From the NCBI RefSeq assembly GCF_018860505.1, contig NZ_JAHKPU010000020.1, forward strand, positions 62,001-126,000: a stretch of 64,000 nt of DNA. Direction: 5' to 3'. Position 1 is the first letter of the stretch. Every line of letters starts with the position of its first letter. This DNA is from Pacificibacter marinus. Lineage in GTDB: Bacteria > Pseudomonadota > Alphaproteobacteria > Rhodobacterales > Rhodobacteraceae. Both the position numbers and the translations under genes were made by a program. Under the pieces are notes generated by a model that saw only the letters and a program-made list of their open reading frames with translations, was not told the origin of the DNA and did no database searches. Below, in pieces: positions 18,670 to 25,865 of the stretch.

Positions 18670-19342
18670 CGGGTCTAAATCGGGGCGCGTGCTGTCCATT
18701 GGTATTGTCGCGATTGTGTTGATTTTGTTGATCGCTGCAGGGCTGTTGTTTGCCAACCTGCCTGACGCCAACGCATTTAATGCGCGTGTTGAGGCGATCT
18801 TTGTCGAGAACGACAACCTAACGTCGAATGCAGAAATCAAACTGCTGGAAATTCTGGCACAATCGGGCACGGCGTTCTCAGATACGCTGACCAGTTACCG
18901 TGTGGTTATTTTCGTGTTGATGCTATTCGCCACCGCCTTGCTGGTGGCATCTTTGGTGTTTTTGCTCACGATTTTGGGGCTCAACAAGCGCATGTTAGAA
19001 ATCGACAAACAGGGCATTCAAATTTCGTCTTTGATGATCTCACGCACCGAGAACACCGTCTACCTGAACAACATGGAATTTAAACTCACCGGCGCGGCGA
19101 TCGAAACGCTCTGTGTCTTGGCAGAGGCGCGTATGGACGACGATGTGCTGAGTGGTGCGGAAATTGAGGGCGTTGTGTCAGGACGGGATGCATCCGAATG
19201 TGATGAGGCCGCAGGAGCCACGCGAATCAAACGTCTGCGCGATACTTTGGGCAATCAAATGATGAGCGAACTTTTGGTCAAAAACATCGCACGCAAAGGC
19301 TATATGCTGTCAGTGCCGCAAGATGTGATCAAAATGGTTTAA
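18641..19342 (+). CDS. membrane-anchored protein with C-terminal winged-helix DNA-binding domain
   Basis: The 233-residue protein has two transmembrane helices (about residues 17-39 and 86-113) enclosing a periplasmic segment of about 45 residues, then a cytoplasmic C-terminal domain (about 140-226). That domain reads like an OmpR/PhoB-type winged helix: FKLTGAAIETLCVLAE, an acidic insertion, then ATRIKRLRDTLG and ending KNIARKGYMLSV, the usual wing. This is the reverse of ToxR/CadC, where the winged helix is N-terminal. The GTG at 18641 was chosen because AAGGGAAG lies upstream and it keeps the overlap with the small secreted gene to 29 bases. It may sense an envelope signal; the target genes are unknown. 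Confidence 0.72.
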   Translation: MLEPISSVTDGSKSGRVLSIGIVAIVLILLIAAGLLFANLPDANAFNARVEAIFVENDNLTSNAEIKLLEILAQSGTAFSDTLTSYRVVIFVLMLFATALLVASLVFLLTILGLNKRMLEIDKQGIQISSLMISRTENTVYLNNMEFKLTGAAIETLCVLAEARMDDDVLSGAEIEGVVSGRDASECDEAAGATRIKRLRDTLGNQMMSELLVKNIARKGYMLSVPQDVIKMV

Positions 19343-19366
19343 TCTCTGGGAGTAGTTTCAGACATA

Positions 19367-19401
19367 AAAGCGCCGACGAAATTTCCGTCAGCGCCGTTTT
19401 T
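19367..19401. terminator. bidirectional terminator
   Basis: Stem GCGCCGACG (19370-19378) pairs with CGTCAGCGC (19386-19394) with one mismatch. TTTTT follows on the plus strand and TTTTAT on the minus strand. It lies between the stops of the convergent winged-helix and ABC permease genes and can serve both. Confidence 0.7.
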
Positions 19402-19416
19402 AAAATGCTGCGGTTA

Positions 19417-20280
19417 TCACTCACCGTCAGCGTGAACGCGTTCTTTGTGCCAGAACACAAAGCGGCGTTGCACCCATGAAACAAAGGCAAATAGCATCAA
19501 GCCCACGATTGAAAGATACAGGATCAATGAGAAAACGCGGGGCGTATTCAATTGGCTGGCTGCGGTGCGGATCAACTCACCCAAACCTTTGCCGCCACCC
19601 AAAAACTCCCCCGTGATCGCCCCTGCCATCACACCCACGGATGCGATTTTCAGCCCTGTAAACATCTGTGGCAAAGCCATCGGAAGTTTAAGTTTTAGCA
19701 GAGTTTGCAGCCGCGTCGCCCCCATGGTTTTGAACAGATAGCGACTGTTGGTATCCGCCGCATGTAGCCCAGCTGCTGTGCCCACCACGATAGGAAAGGT
19801 CGCGATAAAGGCTGCCAGCGCCACTTTACTATCGATATCAAATCCCAACCACGCCACGAACAAAGGCGCGAAAGCCACCTTTGGCATCGTATCAATCGCC
19901 ACGAGATAAGGCATAATCGCCCGTTCGCCGAACGCCGTTTCGCCAACGATCACGCCCAGACCAACACCGATAAACAATGCCAGCAAAAAGCCATAGAACA
20001 CCTCTTGCAGGGTGATCCAGAGCGCGCCCAACATATACCCCCCCGTAAAGATGTTTTTACCAACAAAAATCAGATCAAGTAGAGTTTCCATCGGCGATGG
20101 CAGAATGATCGGGCTGACAAAACCGAACCGCGTTACCACGTCCCAAAGAGCAACAAACACGACAAACACAAACAGCATTTGCGCCCAGCGCGGCACCAGA
20201 TCAAGCCAGCCGCCGCCTTCACTCCAAACCGTGTCGCCTTCATGCTCTGACGCTGTATCGGTGATATTTTCAAGTGTCAT
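19417..20280 (-). CDS. ABC transporter permease (NitT/TauT type)
   Basis: A 287-residue inner-membrane permease of the BPD_transp_1 class. It has about six hydrophobic segments and the cytoplasmic EAA-type loop near residues 180-210 (AADTNSRYLFKTMGATRLQTLLKLKLPMALPQMFTGLK), which contacts the ATPase. The type is that of nitrate/sulfonate/taurine/pyrimidine-precursor importers. It is the last gene of a four-gene operon and overlaps the ATPase gene by four bases. Substrate cannot be read from the permease. Confidence 0.92.
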   Translation of the reverse strand: MTLENITDTASEHEGDTVWSEGGGWLDLVPRWAQMLFVFVVFVALWDVVTRFGFVSPIILPSPMETLLDLIFVGKNIFTGGYMLGALWITLQEVFYGFLLALFIGVGLGVIVGETAFGERAIMPYLVAIDTMPKVAFAPLFVAWLGFDIDSKVALAAFIATFPIVVGTAAGLHAADTNSRYLFKTMGATRLQTLLKLKLPMALPQMFTGLKIASVGVMAGAITGEFLGGGKGLGELIRTAASQLNTPRVFSLILYLSIVGLMLFAFVSWVQRRFVFWHKERVHADGE

Positions 20281-21083
20281 ACAAAGGCCTCCTTGTCCAA
20301 ACTGCTGCGGATATGTTCGACCAGTGCACCGAATTTCGGTGTGGTCATCATGTCCAAAGTGCGGGGGCGTGGCAGGTCGATTTCGACCACTTCTGCCACA
20401 CGACCAGGACGCGGTTTCATCACATAAACCACATCTGACAGGATCACCGCCTCAGGGATGGAGTGGGTCACTAAGAATGCCGTCGCATCACGCGACGTGC
20501 AAATTCGCTGCAATTCCATATTCATAAAATCGCGGCTGAGTTCGTCCAACGCACTGAACGGTTCATCCAATAGCAAAACAGCAGGTTCCGTGATCAACAT
20601 CCGACAGATCGAAGCGCGCTGCGCCATGCCACCGGACAGCTCGTTTGCATAGGTGTCTTCGAACCCTTTCAATCCGACCAGTTCCATCAATGCGCGCGCT
20701 TGCGCTTCAGCCGCTTTTGCAGCCTTTTTGCCATCACGAATTTCAATCGGCAGAACAATATTTTCCAAGGTCGTACGCCATGGAAATAATGTCGCTTGCT
20801 GGAACATCATCCCGATGTCACGACGCGGTCCCATGACAGGTTTGTCTTGCAACATTACCCGCCCTTTGGTCGGCGAGATCATGCCTGACATGATTTTTAA
20901 AAGGGTAGATTTGCCGCAGCCACTGGACCCGATAACGGATGAGAAGCTGCCTTTTCTTAAGGTCAAGTTCACATCATCCAACGCGGTAACCGCGTTACGT
21001 GCGTAGGTTTTGCTAACATGACTGAGTTGATAAACAGGCTCACGAGGAGCGTCGGTAGGGGATAGGGCTGCGGCAGCAGGCAT
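20277..21083 (-). CDS. ABC transporter ATP-binding protein (NitT/TauT type)
   Basis: A 268-residue ATPase with Walker A GSSGCGKST (about residues 52-60), a Q-loop in MMFQQATLFPW, the signature LSGGMAQRASI (about 147-157) and Walker B LLLDEPFSALDE. The long form with VTHSIPEAVILSD matches SsuB/TauB-like ATPases. It overlaps the permease gene by four bases downstream and its start shares one base with the solute-binding protein stop upstream, so the three transporter parts are tightly coupled. Confidence 0.93.
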   Translation of the reverse strand: MPAAAALSPTDAPREPVYQLSHVSKTYARNAVTALDDVNLTLRKGSFSSVIGSSGCGKSTLLKIMSGMISPTKGRVMLQDKPVMGPRRDIGMMFQQATLFPWRTTLENIVLPIEIRDGKKAAKAAEAQARALMELVGLKGFEDTYANELSGGMAQRASICRMLITEPAVLLLDEPFSALDELSRDFMNMELQRICTSRDATAFLVTHSIPEAVILSDVVYVMKPRPGRVAEVVEIDLPRPRTLDMMTTPKFGALVEHIRSSLDKEAFV

Positions 21084-22114
21084 TAGTTAGCGCTCCCGTT
21101 CACTTTGAAGGTAAACTCGTTGGTGTAGGCCGCTGTCAAATCGGGCAAAGGTTCAGCCAATTCGCCGCCTGCAATTTGCACGTCCTGCCATTCGACCCAA
21201 ACTTCAGGTGGCTGGTAGCCATACCCATGGCTGAGATCGGTTGGAATGGATCGGTCCATAATCGCTTCCAGCAGTGCGTTCGCAAACTCACGATCTTCGC
21301 TTTCTTGCGGGTTGGCCGCTGCCATGTCGTCCAAAACTGCTTCGCGATTGGCCTCGTCCAGCGCAAACATGTGACCGCGGTACACTGCACGGACAAATTT
21401 TTCGACCAGTTCAGGATTGTCGCGGATGGTATCGCCCATCGTCACCAAACCGTTACCAAAGAAACGCGCGAACTCAGGTGGAGTAATATCGCGCACGGCC
21501 ACACCGCGATGGTTCAAAACCGCAGCATCGGCAGCTGCAGCTGAATAGGCTGAAATCTCGCCCGATCTGAGACCAGCAGAGGCCGGTCCGCCATCGCCCA
21601 CAGTCAAGAATGAATAATCAGTGCCATCCACAAGGCCAGAACCCGTCATCACATTCCGAGCAAAACCAACTTCTGCGCCATCAGCTGACCCAGTGCCGAT
21701 GACTGTGCCTTTCAGCTCAGCCGGCGTTTGCACTGGGCTGGCATCAGGCACAACGAGACCAAAGTTGTTCTTGGCCGCGTGGTTGTAAATGAACACCGCA
21801 TCCACGCCGCGCCCGCGCGCTGCAAGCAAGGGTCCCGGACCAGGGCGTCCAAAATCAGCTTGCCCAGATGAGAGCGCTTGCAGCACCGCTCCGGACCCGT
21901 TGATCGCCTGCGCTGTCACCTCAAGGCCTTCATCTGCAAAGAACCCTTCGCCGATGGCTGTGTGAATGCTGAATGAATTGATCGCCGAGGCGCTTGGCGA
22001 CACGAAAGTGATCTTTGTGAGTTCCTGTGCCGAAGCGGGGCTTGTCATCGCGACGGGCGTCATCACCGCAGCGCTCATCATTAAAGCCGTAAAAATACGT
22101 CTGGTAAGCATCAT
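21083..22114 (-). CDS. ABC transporter substrate-binding protein (NMT1/THI5-like)
   Basis: A 343-residue periplasmic binding protein with a signal peptide (about residues 1-30, ending PASA before QELTKITFVSP). The mature part has the SsuA/NMT1 layout: IHTAIGEGFFADEGLEV near residue 48 and later SSGQADFGRPGPGPLLAARGRG. A GGAGG ribosome site precedes the adjacent ATGs at 22114 and 22111; a longer frame to 22258 would overlap the FAH gene and was rejected. Because an FAH-family hydrolase is co-transcribed, the ligand may be a small organic acid or aromatic breakdown product, but this is inference. Confidence 0.88.
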   Translation of the reverse strand: MMLTRRIFTALMMSAAVMTPVAMTSPASAQELTKITFVSPSASAINSFSIHTAIGEGFFADEGLEVTAQAINGSGAVLQALSSGQADFGRPGPGPLLAARGRGVDAVFIYNHAAKNNFGLVVPDASPVQTPAELKGTVIGTGSADGAEVGFARNVMTGSGLVDGTDYSFLTVGDGGPASAGLRSGEISAYSAAAADAAVLNHRGVAVRDITPPEFARFFGNGLVTMGDTIRDNPELVEKFVRAVYRGHMFALDEANREAVLDDMAAANPQESEDREFANALLEAIMDRSIPTDLSHGYGYQPPEVWVEWQDVQIAGGELAEPLPDLTAAYTNEFTFKVNGSAN

Positions 22115-22190
22115 ATATCCTCCAATTTGTTCTGCTTTTTTGAAACACAAGGATCCCGCCTCCCGCGGAACACCTTGCGTCGTTTTCGTA

Positions 22191-23105
22191 TCAGACGTTG
22201 CGCATCGTATTGCGCAAAGTACCAATGCCTTCGACTTCGCATTCCACGATATCGCCATCTTTTAAGAAATGTGGCGGCTCCATCGCGTAACCAACACCTG
22301 ACGGCGTTCCAGTGGCCAAGATATCGCCAGAGTTCAGCGTCAAGCCTTCGGAAAGGGATGCGATAAGTGTGGGGATATCAAAAATCATTTGTGCCGTATT
22401 GCCATCTTGGCGTGTCTCGCCGTTCACAACAGTGCTCACACGCAGATTGTGGGGATCAGTGATCTCATCGCGGGTGACGATGACAGGACCCATCGGGCAA
22501 GAATCATCAAACGCTTTACCTTTGAAAAACTGTCCGCCGTGGCGGCGTTGCACGTCGCGCGCCGTGACGTCATTAACGACGGTGTAGCCCCAAACATGCT
22601 CCATCGCGTGCTCTATAGAAATGTTAAGGCCAGGCTTGCCGATGATCACCGCCAACTCGACCTCGTAATCGATGCTGGTCGAAACCTGTGGAAAGATAGG
22701 CACGTCGGCGTAGGGGCCGGTCACCGTGGTTGGTGGTTTGGTGAAAAATACTGGAACTTCAGTTGCAGTAATATTCGCTTTCAACGCCCGTGCGCCTTCG
22801 GCAATATGTTCTGCGTAATTGCGACCAACGCAAAACACGTTTTTTGCAGGTGTCGGTAAAGGCGCACAAAGCTGCGCGCCCTCAGCAGATACCGTCAATT
22901 CAGGCGCCGCATTGGCGACGATATCACGCAATACAGCCAGCGAAGCGTCACCGCCCTCGATGATGGCTTGCAACCCGCCCTCAAGCAGGGCCGGATCTGT
23001 GGCACCTGCCGCACGCGCTGCTTCAGCGACTGGTAGATATTGATTTTGGTTCAATTCTACGACAGCAATGGGACCGGTCGTTGAGAGTATCGTAGTAAAG
23101 CGCAT
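22191..23105 (-). CDS. fumarylacetoacetate hydrolase family protein
   Basis: A 304-residue FAH-superfamily enzyme. The metal-binding region is visible as VFCVGRNYAEH (about residues 91-101), DYEVELAVIIGK with acidic ligands (about 148-159), NDVTARDVQ and the C-terminal DILATGTPSGVG. Family members hydrolyse or decarboxylate acylpyruvates, 2-keto-3-deoxy sugar acids or aromatic ring-cleavage products. Genomic linkage to a NitT/TauT-type importer and a FadR-type regulator suggests use of an imported acid. It is the first gene of the operon and faces the regulator gene across a 219-base region with two palindromes. The exact substrate is not determined. Confidence 0.88.
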   Translation of the reverse strand: MRFTTILSTTGPIAVVELNQNQYLPVAEAARAAGATDPALLEGGLQAIIEGGDASLAVLRDIVANAAPELTVSAEGAQLCAPLPTPAKNVFCVGRNYAEHIAEGARALKANITATEVPVFFTKPPTTVTGPYADVPIFPQVSTSIDYEVELAVIIGKPGLNISIEHAMEHVWGYTVVNDVTARDVQRRHGGQFFKGKAFDDSCPMGPVIVTRDEITDPHNLRVSTVVNGETRQDGNTAQMIFDIPTLIASLSEGLTLNSGDILATGTPSGVGYAMEPPHFLKDGDIVECEVEGIGTLRNTMRNV

Positions 23106-23181
23106 CGTGTTTCATTTCCTTCGCAAGGGGATGGACAAAGCCATCATTTATTTAGGCCAGCGACAGTGGAGCCAAGTGTGT

Positions 23182-23200
23182 AACCAATGATGAATTGGTT
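23182..23200. promoter_or_regulatory. palindromic operator AACCAAT-N5-ATTGGTT
   Basis: AACCAAT (23182-23188) and ATTGGTT (23194-23200) form a perfect inverted repeat with a five-base spacer, extended by one T-A pair on each side. It is about 77 bases before the FAH start, a good position for control of that operon. The same half-sites recur at 23301. The likely binder is the adjacent GntR-family regulator (inference). Confidence 0.6.
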
Positions 23201-23300
23201 AAGTGATTTTTTTTCCGTTCAGACTTGATTGTTCGAAATCCTCTGTCATTGTTGGGTATACGTTATCAGGTTTTCGAGCCTTGCATAGATTGCCACTCGC

Positions 23301-23320
23301 AACCAATTAACAGATTGGTT
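23301..23320. promoter_or_regulatory. palindromic operator AACCAAT-N6-ATTGGTT
   Basis: AACCAAT (23301-23307) and ATTGGTT (23314-23320) repeat the half-sites seen at 23182 with one extra spacer base. The repeat ends four bases before the GntR start codon, so binding here would block translation initiation region or transcription of the regulator itself, which fits autoregulation. Confidence 0.6.
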
Positions 23321-23324
23321 TAAA

Positions 23325-24002
23325 ATGAATCAAAAACTGAACGCAACTCTGGCTGAAAATATTCGGCTGTATATCGTATCAAAGGGCTTTCAACACAATG
23401 AACGCTTGCCCCCCGAACGCGAACTCGCCGCACATTTCAAGGTTTCACGCGGTGAACTCCGCAAGGCGTTGAACTGTTTGGAAGCAGACGGACTCATCTG
23501 GCGACATGTTGGGCGTGGTACCTTTGTGGGCGCGCGTCCTGTGCTCAATCTCAACGATGTCGCCTACCTTGGGGAACTGGCCAGCCCTATCCAAGTGATC
23601 GCCGCGCGATTGGCAATTGAACCGAGCCTCGCTCGGCTGGCAGCACATTCTGGCACCCAAGCGGATTTCATCGCGATGCGCACCTGCAATGAGCGCTGCC
23701 GCGCCGCCCCTGATTGGCGCAGCTATGAGGCACAAGATAACAATCTTCATGCTATCATAGCCAAGGCCACGCAAAACAAGCTACTTGTTTATCTGTTCGA
23801 GACACTAAATGTCGTGAGGCGCTCCACCGTTTGGGGACAATCACGAGAAACCATGGGCCCTGCCGCCAATTATTGCAGCTTTCAGCAGCACGAGGCGATC
23901 TGTGCCGCGATTGAAGCACGCGATGCCGACCTTGCAGAAGCCTGCATGCGCGATCATTTGATCTCTGTGCGCGATAGAGTTTTACCAACGCTTTCGCGTT
24001 AA
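23325..24002 (+). CDS. GntR-family (FadR subfamily) transcriptional regulator
   Basis: A 225-residue regulator with an N-terminal winged helix (about residues 8-70; LPPERELAAHFKVSRGELRKALNCLEADGLIWRHVGRGTFV is the recognition part) and a C-terminal FCD ligand-binding domain (about 85-215) with helical segments and an acidic/His set (NLHAIIAKA, QHEAICAAIEARD). It is divergent from the FAH-ABC operon and likely represses it and itself through the two AACCAAT/ATTGGTT palindromes; ligand probably a carboxylate. No clear Shine-Dalgarno is visible because the operator occupies that region. Confidence 0.88.
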   Translation: MNQKLNATLAENIRLYIVSKGFQHNERLPPERELAAHFKVSRGELRKALNCLEADGLIWRHVGRGTFVGARPVLNLNDVAYLGELASPIQVIAARLAIEPSLARLAAHSGTQADFIAMRTCNERCRAAPDWRSYEAQDNNLHAIIAKATQNKLLVYLFETLNVVRRSTVWGQSRETMGPAANYCSFQQHEAICAAIEARDADLAEACMRDHLISVRDRVLPTLSR

Positions 24003-24046
24003 CCCCTTCATTATAGGTCCAATCGCACTGTGGCATAAACGGTATT

Positions 24047-24247
24047 TTATTTTTTGGGGACAACATCCGATCCCGCACAAGGCTTACAGATAAACCGCAC
24101 TTTTAGACGACAACCAGAGCATGAAAGTCCCTCACAGATCGAATACAACATCCGCAATTTCAACAAACGGATGATGCTCAGCAGCCCCCAAAAAGGAACA
24201 AAAGCTCCAACTCGCCCCCCAAACTCAATAGAAATAAGTAAAATCAT
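24047..24247 (-). CDS. possible small zinc-ribbon-like protein
   Basis: A 66-residue frame with a hydrophobic N-terminal half (GAFVPFWGLLSIIRLLKL) followed by a CSGC-x8-CKPC arrangement near the C-terminus, which could bind one zinc. I do not recognise it. There is no good ribosome site before the ATG at 24247, and the frame starts 17 bases downstream of the tRNA-Arg 3' end on the same strand, so it might be read from the tRNA transcript. It could be a chance frame. Confidence 0.3.
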   Translation of the reverse strand: MILLISIEFGGRVGAFVPFWGLLSIIRLLKLRMLYSICEGLSCSGCRLKVRFICKPCAGSDVVPKK

Positions 24248-24263
24248 ATACTTAATAATAATT

Positions 24264-24340
24264 TGGTGACCCCGGGTGGATTCGAACCACCAACCTGCCC
24301 CTTAGGAGGGGGCTGCTCTATCCAGTTGAGCCACGGGGCC
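24264..24340 (-). tRNA. tRNA-Arg (anticodon CCT)
   Basis: On the minus strand the acceptor GGCCCCG pairs with CGGGGTC (one G-T pair), the D arm holds GCTCAACTGGATAGAGC, the anticodon stem GCCCC/GGGGC encloses CTCCTAA with anticodon CCT, and the T arm is GGTGG TTCGAAT CCACC. CCA is encoded at 24264-24266. It reads AGG codons. Confidence 0.95.
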
Positions 24341-24643
24341 GCGCGGCTTTGTTTTACCTGCGTTGACGCCGAAGACAAGCCCATCACGTGTTCATTATTC
24401 TGCGTTGGAGAATGTCTCGTTTTGAAATAGGTAAGGGGGAGCGAATTTGGCCCACCACTCCCCCTCTAAATCCGAGACCGCACTGAGAGTTAGAGAGCTT
24501 GCAGGACGATTCGGATGTTCTTTTGGGTCGGAACTATGGATTCCAGCCCTGTTAGCGATAACATAGCGACATTGCTGCGCGTGGACAAGACCGATTTTCC
24601 CTGTATGGTCATGACTACCAAATGTAGTGAAGGCCCACATGCA
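24341..24643. other. gene-free leader before the LacI-family gene
   Basis: About 300 bases between the tRNA-Arg 5' end and the chosen LacI start. The first part should hold the tRNA promoter. A perfect hairpin AGGGGGAG (24434-24441) with CTCCCCCT (24458-24465) lies inside it, without a T tract. A reading frame open from 24515 extends the LacI gene but shows no conserved sequence. Nothing else is recognised. Confidence 0.5.
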
Positions 24644-25693
24644 ATGACACAAATGCCCATCAGACCAATTCCCAAACGCCCTTTGACCTTAAGAGACGTC
24701 TCAGAGGCCTCTGGTGTGTCTGAAATGACTGTAAGCCGCGTTTTACGCAATCGTGGTGATGTGTCTGAAGCGACCCGCGAAAAAGTGTTGGCCGCCGCGC
24801 GCGAGCTTGGTTATGTGCCCAATAAAATCGCAGGATCTTTGGCCTCGTCACGCGTCAACTTGGTGGCGGTGATTATCCCCTCTTTATCCAACATGGTCTT
24901 TCCAGAGGTCATGACGGGCATTTCGGAAATCTTGGATGACACTGAACTTCAGCCCGTGGTTGGCGTCACGCATTACAAACCTGAACGCGAAGAAGCTGTG
25001 CTATATGAAATGCTGTCTTGGCGTCCGTCCGGCGTGATTATCGCGGGGCTTGAACACACAGAAGCCGCCAAAGCGATGCTTGGGGCAGCGGGCATTCCTA
25101 TCGTTGAGATTATGGACACAGACGGCGACGCCGTTGATGCAGTTGTTGGGATTTCGCACCGCCGTGCGGGCCGCAAGATGGCGCAGGCGATTGTGGATGC
25201 AGGATATAAAAAGATCGGCTTTCTCGGCACAAAGATGCCGCTTGATCACCGTGCACGCAAACGCTTTGAAGGCTTTACAGAAGCACTTGCCAAGGCGGGT
25301 TTGGAAGTGGCTGATCAAGAATTTTATTCTGGTGGGTCAGCTTTGGCCAAAGGCCGCGAAATGACAGAAACCATTCTGAGTCGCACGCCTGACCTCGATT
25401 TTCTGTATTACTCAAACGACATGATCGGTGCCGGCGGTCTGCTGTATTGTCTCGACAACGACATCGATGTGCCGGGCCAGATCGGCCTTGCGGGCTTTAA
25501 CGGCATCGAATTCCTAGATGGCCTACCCCGCCAGCTCGCCACAATGGATGCTTGTCGAGTTGAAATTGGTCGCGCAGCCGCGCAAATCATCGCCGAACGT
25601 GCAGCGAATCCCGAAGCCGCAGGAAAAGAATTGATCACTTTAGAGCCTTCGTTAGACTTTGGAGACACACTCAAGCGGGTCAAAAAGCAATAA
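24644..25693 (+). CDS. LacI-family transcriptional regulator (gluconate GntR-like)
   Basis: A 349-residue repressor. The helix-turn-helix reads LTLRDVSEASGVSEMTVSRVLRN (start about residue 14) with the hinge region YVPNKIAGSLASSRVNLVAV, followed by a periplasmic-binding-protein-type sensor domain (FLGTKMPLDHRAR, LDFLYYSNDMIGAGGLLYC). The general pattern, including LRNRGDVSEATREK and VVELMD-like text, recalls E. coli GntR. The ATG at 24644 places the helix-turn-helix at the N-terminus; upstream in-frame sequence to 24515 is not family-like. The next gene is ilvD; a palindrome between them could be its operator. Inducer unknown. Confidence 0.87.
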   Translation: MTQMPIRPIPKRPLTLRDVSEASGVSEMTVSRVLRNRGDVSEATREKVLAAARELGYVPNKIAGSLASSRVNLVAVIIPSLSNMVFPEVMTGISEILDDTELQPVVGVTHYKPEREEAVLYEMLSWRPSGVIIAGLEHTEAAKAMLGAAGIPIVEIMDTDGDAVDAVVGISHRRAGRKMAQAIVDAGYKKIGFLGTKMPLDHRARKRFEGFTEALAKAGLEVADQEFYSGGSALAKGREMTETILSRTPDLDFLYYSNDMIGAGGLLYCLDNDIDVPGQIGLAGFNGIEFLDGLPRQLATMDACRVEIGRAAAQIIAERAANPEAAGKELITLEPSLDFGDTLKRVKKQ

Positions 25694-25737
25694 AATTTAA
25701 AGATAAAGCGGTACCCATCACTTTGGCGCGCCCTATT

Positions 25738-25749
25738 TTGGTGTACCAA
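25738..25749. promoter_or_regulatory. palindrome TTGGT-GT-ACCAA upstream of ilvD
   Basis: A 12-base inverted repeat with perfect five-base halves lies 117 bases before the ilvD start, in the gap between the LacI-family gene and ilvD. It is a candidate operator. The half-sites resemble those of GntR-family regulators such as UxuR (TTGGT/ACCAA) as much as a LacI operator, so the binder is uncertain. Confidence 0.4.
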
Positions 25750-25865
25750 CTGGAAATGCGTCGCCAAACCTCGTATGTATCCTTCCAAATATTTGGGCGT
25801 TTGCCCATTCTACACCATCGGACCTTTGGTTCTGTCGGTCTCACGCGAATACGAAAGTTAGCAAT

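Noticed and set aside
22115-22258. 48-codon extension of the substrate-binding protein
   Set aside because: It would run into the FAH gene and place the signal peptide internally; GGAGG sits directly before the ATGs at 22114/22111.
24515-24643. 43-codon extension of the LacI-family protein
   Set aside because: The helix-turn-helix of this family is at the extreme N-terminus and the extra sequence is not family-like.
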